DNA of 64,000 bases, from NCBI GenBank assembly GCA_905250125.1, contig CAJNOL010000046.1:62001-126000 (forward strand). Direction: 5' to 3'. How positions within the stretch are numbered: the stretch's first letter is position 1; each line of letters opens with the position of its first letter. Shown one piece after another: positions 56,236 through 64,000 of this stretch. The DNA is from Rotaria sordida. Lineage: Eukaryota; Rotifera; Eurotatoria; Philodinida; Philodinidae. Under the pieces are notes generated by a model that worked only from the letters and a program-made list of their open reading frames with translations, made no database searches and was not told the DNA's origin. The position numbers were made by a program, and so were the translations under genes.

Positions 56236-59200
56236 TTATTGACCTTCTTCTTGTTCATCATGTTGTGAAGAATGTTGAGTACGTCTTGAAGGTATTGAAC
56301 CATTTTCACCTCTCATTGTTGATAAACGTTGTAATACTTCAGTTTGATCGAGAAATGGAAGTGTATCAGAACGTGCTCGTGCTTGACTTTCTGTATGTGG
56401 AGGATGATGAGATGTTCGTCGTTTAACTTCCGGTGGTTGTTGACTAGTTGTTGAATATAATGATGGTACAACTGAAGCGTGTGGAGCAAATGGATTTGTT
56501 CTTGGTTGTGTTTCATAATTTGGTGTTTTAGGTTGTGTTTCATAATTTGGTGTTTTAGGTTGTTGTAATTGTAGCTGTGGAGGTGGAGCTGGAGCTGGAG
56601 GTGGAGGTGGTTGACCTTCTTTTGGAATAACTAAATATTTATAAAGAGTTACACGTGGTGGTGTTCTCAATTTTTCAACTGCATTAGGAATAAATCGTTT
56701 TTCACAGCATAATTGAAATAAATCATGAATAATTCTAGTAGAAACTAATTCACTAAGAAAAGCAAAGAAATTCACATAAATTTATTATTATTTTGTTGTG
56801 ATTTTTTGTTTTTTGAAAATATTCAATTTACCTTGCATTTGTACCAATAATACGTAAAATAAAATGTCCATCAGCTTCTAAATATTCATCATTAAAAAAT
56901 TGAAATAATGTTCGACCTTTGCCTTCATAATACATAGGTGGAACAATAAACATTCGTGATTGATGATGAATTTTTCTTCCATCACGTAATATATATACTT
57001 CATCGCCTGTCGTAGATTCTGTTTCAACACGACTTTGTACTAGAACAAATATTAACAAATTTATAATCTGTATGTTTTCTATATTGTTGTTACTGTTTTT
57101 TTTTTCTACCTCTCATTAAATATTCATTATCTTGTTTGTTAATATGTTCAGCACATGAATCATTAAATGGCCATTTTTTTGTCAATTCATAATCCATTAT
57201 TTTTAAACGTTCTTGAAGAAACAATTCTCGTCGAAAAAATAATCGATAGATCCATATACAAAGATCATAAATAGTTAAAATAATAATAAAAACAAACCAA
57301 AACCATAAAAATGTAAATATTTGCTAAAATAATATTCAAAAAAGAAAAATGAAACATTTTTATATTGAAAAAAATCCAAACAAAATGTTACTTGATTAAA
57401 TAGATTAATTGGTAAAACACACATAACTGTATAAGTATGTGCAATCGGTAGAGCATTTGCTTCACGAATTGAAAAATCACTAAATACAAAAAACAAGAAG
57501 AAAAGAAAAACATAATTTCTATATCAAAATAAACAACAAAAAGATTTTTTCTTTTACCATAATGTTACTTTAGGAAAATATTGACTTGTAAAATCCCAAC
57601 CTTTTCCTTCATATAATAGTCGAAGAACAGTAAAACCTAATGACCAAAATGGCTGACCCAATAGTAAAGATAAAAGTACTATTTGAACAGCAATATTTAT
57701 AATATAAATAATTTTAATGAATAAAAATAAATTTCGTAAATAATCTCCCATATAACGGCCAGATGATGGAAAAAAGACGAGAAAACATTTTTTCCACCAA
57801 ACTGTTTCACGATTATTTGGTTGTCGACGTGGATCATCAACATATTGATCAATAACTGAAATAATAAATTTCATTAAACGTTCAGATTGTTTTTCATCAT
57901 TCGGTTTTTTAAAATTTGCTGCAGCTTCGACTATATCACGTATATCAATACCTTAATTATACATAAGAAAAATGTATATAACACATTATTATAAAATATA
58001 TATATATATATCCTCGTGGCCAAAATAAACGGAACACCTTATTTTTTCGATTCTTTACTCCCAGCAATTTGATTCGGGCTCATATTTATAACACAGATAA
58101 ATGTTTGATTACTCGACTTATCCTGAAAGTTTCAGCCTTATAGAGTGAAAACTTCCCGAGAAAATTAGAAATATATCTCATGTACTCATATCCTACTGAA
58201 ACGAAATTTTTGTGTTTTATTTATTTTTCTGTCATTTTACATTCAATTTGAAATCTCAAGTGATGATTAGTTAACTTGTCTACTTGACTACAGAATGAAA
58301 CATCTTTTGCGATCTTCATATGTCATACGGCTAGCTGTTAACGTATTTTCTTCATGAGTAATATGCTTGTTCCTGAGAACTTTGAAACCCATCGCAACAC
58401 TTTTAACTGTCGTAAAATCGACCAAAATGGGGGTAATCCACCATGCTGAGTCTGTTGGCGATATTCATTTTCAGTTTCAAAGTAATCTATCAAGATTCTC
58501 GAAATCTCCGTTCTTTAAGAAAATACACGCTAAATGTTGCAATATGAAGAATCTTGACAGATTACTTTGAAACTGAAAACGAATATCACCAACAGACTCA
58601 GCATGGTGGATTACCCCCATTTTAGTCGATTTTACGACAGTTAAAAGTGTTGCGATGGGTTTCAAAGTTCTCAGGAACAAGCATATTACTCATGAAGAAA
58701 ATACGTTAACAGCTAGCCGTATGACATATGAAGATCGCAAAAGATGTTTCATTCTGTAGTCAAGTAGACAAGTTAACTAATCATCACTTGAGATTTCAAA
58801 TTGAATGTAAAATGACAGAAAAATAAATAAAACACAAAAATTTCGTTTCAGTAGGATATGAGTACATGAGATATATTTCTAATTTTCTCGGGAAGTTTTC
58901 ACTCTATAAGGCTGAAACTTTCAGGATAAGTCGAGTAATCAAACATTTATCTGTGTTATAAATATGAGCCCGAATCAAATTGCTGGGAGTAAAGAATCGA
59001 AAAAATAAGGTGTTCCGTTTATTTTGGCCACGAGGATATATATATATATATATTTTACCTGATCGTTGACATAATACTCTCCATAAAACATAAGGTATAA
59101 AAAAAAGAAATGCTTGAAGAAGAAGTATAAATGGTATCCATTGATAATAACGTATAGATGATTGATGACGTATATCAGTATTATCAGGTATTTCCTTAGC

Positions 59201-59579
59201 ATCATCAATATAATACGTATTACGTACCCAACATACCTATTAGACGCAAAACAAAAAAGATTAAAAATCAAATAAATTAAATATAATATTTAATATACAT
59301 TATTTGTATAATCTTCATAATTTCCTGTAAAAAAAGCAGGAACCTAAAAAGGAAAAATAAAGTATTTAATTTTAAATTAATTATAATTATATTTCAACAT
59401 ACCCAACATTGAATACGTCGTGATGTAAATTCACGATTTGAAACAATTATAGTAAAAGCAATAAGTATAGCACATGTATATCGAGAGCTAAGACGATCAC
59501 CTACTGAATCATCACTACGAGATGTACCAAGAAATAATTGTGAAAAATCTTGAGCAGCTCTTAATATCAATGCTGACAT
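56236..59579 (-). CDS. Innexin (gap-junction channel subunit)
   Basis: Eight exons (59403-59579, 59299-59343, 59059-59236, 57558-57951, 57392-57479, 57110-57323, 56832-57039, 56236-56752) sum to 606 residues. The innexin start is typical (MSALILRAAQDFSQLFLG, DDSVGDRLSSRYT). TM1 runs to the first extracellular cysteines in IQCWVPAFF and VCWVRNTYY. The signature YYQWIPFILLLQAFLF opens TM2. FPKVTLCDFSIR and CVLPINLFNQ mark the second loop, and TM4 follows (FLWFWFVFIIILTIYDL). The tail is long and Pro/Gln-rich with a nine-residue tandem repeat (PKTPNYETQ twice). It forms intercellular or hemichannels in the plasma membrane. The 1.1 kb intron 57952-59058 is almost wholly a foldback element. The start Met is the family position; an upstream in-frame TTG was ignored. 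Confidence 0.94.
56516..56570 (-). repeat. 27-base tandem repeat in the innexin C-terminal tail
   Basis: Two consecutive copies of a 27-base unit encode PKTPNYETQ; a third degenerate PRTNP follows. The repeat keeps the reading frame. Confidence 0.8.
58011..59036. mobile_element. Near-perfect giant palindrome (foldback element) in an innexin intron
   Basis: Arms 58011-58498 and 58549-59036 are each 488 bases and almost identical after reverse complement; I counted only a handful of mismatches in the parts compared. The loop is 50 bases. Termini read TCCTCGTGGCCAAAATAAAC and are embedded in (TA)n, consistent with insertion at TA. Both arms encode the same 67-residue open frame on opposite strands, with no recognised domain. 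Confidence 0.9.
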
Positions 59580-60090
59580 AATGGCAATAGAAGTAATCAA
59601 TCAGGAGATATAATAAAATGTTGAAATTGATGGTTTATCGTAGATTTCTTTTTCGATCCTCTTATCTAAAATGATAGACAACGTAAATTGATAGTGAACA
59701 AATGTTTGATTGTGATTGATCCATTTAATATAGAAAAAAAAAACAAGTAACTAAATTGATCAGTTACTTATTTTAATGCCTCTCGTTGGACAAATATATG
59801 TCAGGCAGAAAACTGACATTTGCATATATTCGTCGACAATATACATTTGTGTAATTACCATAACGTTATACGTAAAAGTTATATGGACAGTTATGCGAAC
59901 AAATCAAACTTTGTTCTTTTTCTCTGATAAAATTTGGATGGATGTATAGGCAAAAATTAATTATACAGCTTTTGACTTCATTCTTTTTGAAAGAGTCCAT
60001 GTGTAATAATAATACTTATCAAATATACGGAGTGCAACAGCACACCTGTCCTGCTTTTTATTGTTATGAGAGTATACAAATATACTTGCA

Positions 60091-60133
<43 letters not shown>

Positions 60134-61732
60134 ACGACAAATAACATCTAGAACGGGGTAGGTGATGATTGCTGTTGACATTCATACATACCTGAGAACA
60201 AAAGAATGAAAAACAGTAAAAATTATTGTTACTTGTATATAAGAATTAAATAAAATCAGTCAAGTAGTTTTTCATTCGATTGTTGTTTTGATTCTGAACA
60301 TCATATACCTACAAATATGATTGTGGTTTTTCCGTCAATGTCAAATTTTTCTTTTTCTTCCTTTTCTTTTTCTTGTTCTCTGACAACGGTTATGTATATA
60401 CTGCTATTATTACTACTACTACTCATAGGACAATCTTTTTTTTTCTGATCGAGAAATTGGAGCAGTATGCATGCGGCGTTTGCATGTCTGTCTTTCTTTC
60501 TTTCTTCCTCCTCAGTAATAGAACATCACAGGGAAGAGAAATGCATGTGTATAGAAAAGAAAAAAAAGAAAGCTCTTGCCCTCTCCTTTTTTCTTCTTGA
60601 TCCTAACACAATATCAAAAAAAAAAATATACAAGAGAGAAGAGAAAAAGAACCGTGAGTGATAGAACGAAAGAACTACCCATCCAATCTGCTATTGCAGA
60701 AGCAAGACAGCTTCTTAGACATCTTTCAATTCGAGAGATGTTCTGCTTTTTTTCTTCTTTACAAAGAAGACATCAATAATTATTGAGAAATCAAGGTTAT
60801 AAATAACGATGAAAGAATTCAATGAAGTGTTCTATGCGGGAAATTGGTAGATTTGTAGCAGCTGCTCGAAACAGTAATGAATTGATACGTGACATCTTGT
60901 TAATATCTCACACATTTAGAGATAAATACGAAATATCCTAATATATTATTATGTCAGTTCTATGATATAATGATGTTAAAAAAATACAAGGAGAACGTAG
61001 AACAAAGTCTTTATCTTAGATTTTCTTATTAACATTCATAGGTTTCGTTATAAACAAAATCTAAAGTAATATTATTACAGTGATTTTGAAACCTTAATAT
61101 AAAATAATGTTTACAATGAAAAATTGAATTTAATAGAAGAAACCAAATAATATTCTCATTAATATAAGAATGTTTTATTTTCTATTTAATTTGATCTTCA
61201 TTAAATTTTATATTAGAATATTCTTGCTCGACAAATATCTATGGTTGTTTTTACGCTAGCTTATGAAAACTTTTTTCTTTTTTCTTTTTTTGTTGAATGA
61301 TAACAATAGATCTTATTATATCAGATGTTTATTCAATCATTCGAACTGAAAATAATTCAATGAATAAAATTAAAGTCTTTCATTTACGTAATTATTTATT
61401 AAACAAAAGAATAGTATACTTTTTTTTTTCTATACATATAGATATTTTTATAGTTTCGTTTTATTCTTATACATACATTTGAGATTGCATAAAATAATTA
61501 ATATATTGATGATGAACACCTCTCATGAAAAATCTCTCGATGATACAATACGACATCTAGAATTTTTATCTACTATTGTTTTTTAATTCAAACCAATAGA
61601 ATGATTCGTTGTTACAGAAACAGTGAAAGTTTTATTTTCTTTCTTCTGCTTTTAGCTGTGTGTGTGCGTGTGTACTTACTGAAATATTAAAACAAAAATC
61701 TTTTCCGATCACACATCCAAAAAAGAAGTAAA
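59580..61732. other. Divergent intergenic region between innexin and SNRPA
   Basis: 2.15 kb containing both promoters. It includes a (TA)n microsatellite (60094-60131) and purine- or pyrimidine-rich stretches near 60340-60640. No gene was recognised. Confidence 0.45.
60094..60131. repeat. (TA)n microsatellite
   Basis: About 19 uninterrupted AT dinucleotides; short open frames across it are artefacts of the repeat. Confidence 0.9.
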
Positions 61733-62617
61733 ATGGATGTTTCAGGTGGTGTTGCTCCTCCTGCTTCTGCTCCGCCAACATTGAATACAACATTTACTGG
61801 TCAAAATACAATTTATGTAAACAATCTTAATGAACGTAAATAACTTAAGATTATTATTTATTCAGAGTTATATATATATATATGTTTTTTTTAAGGTGTA
61901 AAAATTCATGAATTAAAAAAATGTCTTTATGCTATATTTTCTAAATTTGGTAAAATTCTTGATATAGTTGCATTAAAAAATTTACGTATGCGTGGTCAAG
62001 CATTTATTATATTTGATCAACCAGATAGTGCTGCAAATGCATTAACATCTATGCAATCATTTCCATTATATGATAAACCATTACGTATACAATTTGCTAA
62101 AACTGATAGTGATCTTATATCTAAACGTAAAAATACATTTGTTGAACGACCAAAACGTCGTGCTGATTCTGATTTACCATCAATATCAAAAAAAGAGAAA
62201 CGTCGTCAACAAATAGCTGCTAAACAAGAACAACAACGTTTATTAAAAGCACAATTAGCAGCACAATTTCCTGGTTTACCAGCTGGAATGCCACCAATGA
62301 TGCCTGGTATGCCACCAATGATGATTCCACCACCACCTATGATGAATCGTCCAGTTTTACATCCACCAATATTAGGTGGTGAAATGCCAAATAATATTTT
62401 ATTTGTATCAAATATTCAAGATGCTAATGAAAGCATGTTAACAACATTATTTAAAGCATATAATGGTTTTCGTGAAGTTCGTCTTATTCCTGGTCGTGAA
62501 GGTATTGCATTTGTTGAATTTGATCTTGAACATCATGCAGCTATGGCTAAAGATGGTTTACAAGGTTTTAAAATTACACCAGACAAAGCAATGATGATTA
62601 CATTTGCTAAAAAATAG
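61733..62617 (+). CDS. SNRPA: U1 small nuclear ribonucleoprotein A / U2B'' (SNF-type)
   Basis: Two exons (61733-61835, 61896-62617) give 274 residues, near the 282 of human U1A. RRM1 has RNP2 TIYVNNLNER and RNP1 MRGQAFIIF, with the U1A-type YDKPLRIQFAKTDSD. A Lys/Arg helix and a Pro/Met-rich linker (PGMPPMM repeats) lead to RRM2 (NNILFVSNIQDANE, REVRLIPGREGIAFVEFD, GFKITPDKAMMITFAKK). It binds the U1 (and in single-gene lineages also U2) snRNA stem-loop in the spliceosome. The neighbouring paralogue starts 103 bases downstream on the same strand. Confidence 0.95.
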
Positions 62618-62700
62618 GCTTTTTGTTTGTTTTGTTCTTCATTATTGTTATAAACAACCGGCAGGAAAAAATAAAAAAATAAATGTATAACTTTAGTCAT

Positions 62701-62720
62701 GTTTTGTTTCTTTATTCTAG
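62701..62720 (+). promoter_or_regulatory. 3' splice site abutting the second SNRPA-like ATG
   Basis: A T-rich tract ending ttctag lies directly before ATG 62721, in a 103-base gap after the upstream gene. This is the arrangement of a spliced-leader acceptor in an operon. Confidence 0.55.
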
Positions 62721-64000
62721 ATGTCGAATACTACAGATAATGTTATGACGACAACAACAACATCATCGGTTGGAAATTCTATTCCACCTAATCATACACT
62801 TTATGTTAATAATTTAAATGGAAAAATTAAAAAACAACAATTAAGAAAATCACTTTATAATTTATTTGTTTCATATGGACGTGTTATTGGTATTATAGCT
62901 ATGAAAGGTGTTAAAATGCGTGGGCAAGCATTTATTGTTTTTGATGATATTCAAAATTCTACAACAGCATTACGTTCATTACAAGGTTTAATGTTTTATG
63001 GTAAACCAATGCATTTATCATATGCTAAGCGTGATTCCGATGCAATACGTTTTTCAAAAGAACAAATTGCTGAAAAGACAGCTGCATTAGCTGCAACTAG
63101 TCAACCAGAACCAAAACAACGTAAAGAAAAACCTCGTATACCACCACCACCATCTCAACCACCACCGGATCGTGCACTTCATGAACAACATATAGGTAAG
63201 AATCTGAGATGTTAATGACTGGTTATTGTTCGAGATCGAACTCAGTCCGGTTCAAACGGTTAAATGATTGACTTCTTCGACCTACGGGTTAATATAAATT
63301 TTATTAGAGTGAATGTGACTGTGGGTTTGTGATTCAGTACGTCTAAGAGGAGTTCTACATCTTACATCCAAATCACATTTATATGTGTACATACTTCAAC
63401 ACAAGTAAGTAAATGAGTAGAACGAAAGAAATAGTGGAAGCAAGTAAATCAATGGAAAAATGAAGGACGAAAAGCAAAATTTGTAAACAGGTTGAATCTG
63501 TGAGTACACGTAAAACTGATGAAATCCGTACATGAACTATGATCGATATGATGATACGAAAAGAATTCTTATTCAAAATGATTTTCTTTTTTAGCATTGA
63601 TGAATTCAGAAGAAGTCAATCGTACAGCTATTGCTATTGCAGCAGCTGAAGCTGAATTACAAGAATTACCATTACGTGATCGTACACGTCGAATTCAATC
63701 GGTTATTGCTGCACAAACAACATTAGTCGGTACTGCTGTACCAATGATGACAGAAGTACAAACGAATTCAACACTTTTTGCTACGAATTTACCTAATGAA
63801 ACAACACGTGAAGCATTAGAAATGTTATTTCGTCAATTTTCTGGTTATTGTGATGTTCGACTTGTACCTGGACGTGAAGGAATTGCTTTTATTGATTTTG
63901 ATAATGAAGGAGGTGCTGCTTCAGCTAAAGGTAACTTTATTCATTATTATATTAATTTCTATTGTATTCTTCTTCGAATTTTATAGATGCTCTCAATGGT
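62721..64000 (+). CDS. SNRPA/U2B''-like paralogue, 3' truncated by window end
   Basis: Exons 62721-63195, 63595-63930 and 63987 onward, in frame. RRM1 is U1A-like (TLYVNNLNGKIKKQQLRKSL, KMRGQAFIVF, YGKPMHLSYAKRDSD). RRM2 begins STLFATNLPNETTREALEML and continues CDVRLVPGREGIAFIDFDNE. The linker differs from the neighbour: it contains EPKQRKEKPRIPPPP and an Ala/Glu-rich helix (TAIAIAAAEAELQELPLRDR) instead of the PGM repeats. Divergence within RRM1 (SYGRVIGIIAMKGV in place of KFGKILDIVALKNL) suggests an old duplication with changed RNA preference. One copy may have specialised for U2 snRNA; this is an inference. Confidence 0.9.

Noticed and set aside
58367..58680. Identical 67-residue frames on both strands
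   Set aside because: They are a consequence of the palindrome; no transposase or other domain is recognisable.
59942..60185. Small proteins rich in alternating Tyr-Ile
   Set aside because: They are translations of the (TA)n microsatellite.

Overview
This window is nuclear DNA from an AT-rich invertebrate animal, most likely a bdelloid rotifer. The evidence is an animal gene set (innexin, IA-2-type receptor phosphatase, IBTK, CREB, MELK, GCLC), many introns of about 45-80 bases with GT...TTTTAG boundaries, and an arginine-type ADP-ribosyltransferase fused to kinesin-light-chain-like TPRs, an architecture I associate with bdelloids. The phylum is an inference; that this is a metazoan is secure. 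All gene models below were built by hand from splice motifs and family conservation, and the exon lengths sum to whole codons.

Layout, left to right. A 5'-truncated IA-2 (PTPRN) pseudophosphatase (+) meets RTN4IP1 (-) tail to tail. Upstream of RTN4IP1 on the same strand lies the 27-exon IBTK gene (-, 6845-16280). IBTK and a CREB-like bZIP gene (+) diverge from a 0.7 kb intergenic region that holds a consensus CRE. Next come DENND6 (+) and MTRFR (+, first exon not found). Positions ~26.2-31.2 kb hold a decayed transposon with long terminal inverted repeats and a broken coding region. Then follow a HORMA-domain gene (-), an ART-TPR gene (-), GCLC (-), MELK (+), fumarase (+), PHYHD1 (+), an innexin (-), and two adjacent U1A/SNRPA-like genes (+); the second runs off the window end.

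The genes are mostly unrelated housekeeping and signalling functions, so no pathway cluster is evident. Two local relations stand out. The CREB-type gene has a CRE in the promoter region it shares with IBTK. The two SNRPA paralogues are 103 bases apart, with a 3' splice site directly abutting the second ATG, as expected for a trans-spliced operon.

The second theme is mobile DNA. At least nine inverted-repeat (MITE or foldback) elements sit in introns and intergenic DNA: IBTK introns (two), the CREB, GCLC, fumarase and innexin introns, and intergenic spots at 38.6 and 50 kb. The element in the innexin intron is a nearly perfect 1,026-base palindrome with 488-base arms. No tRNA, rRNA or CRISPR array was recognised.
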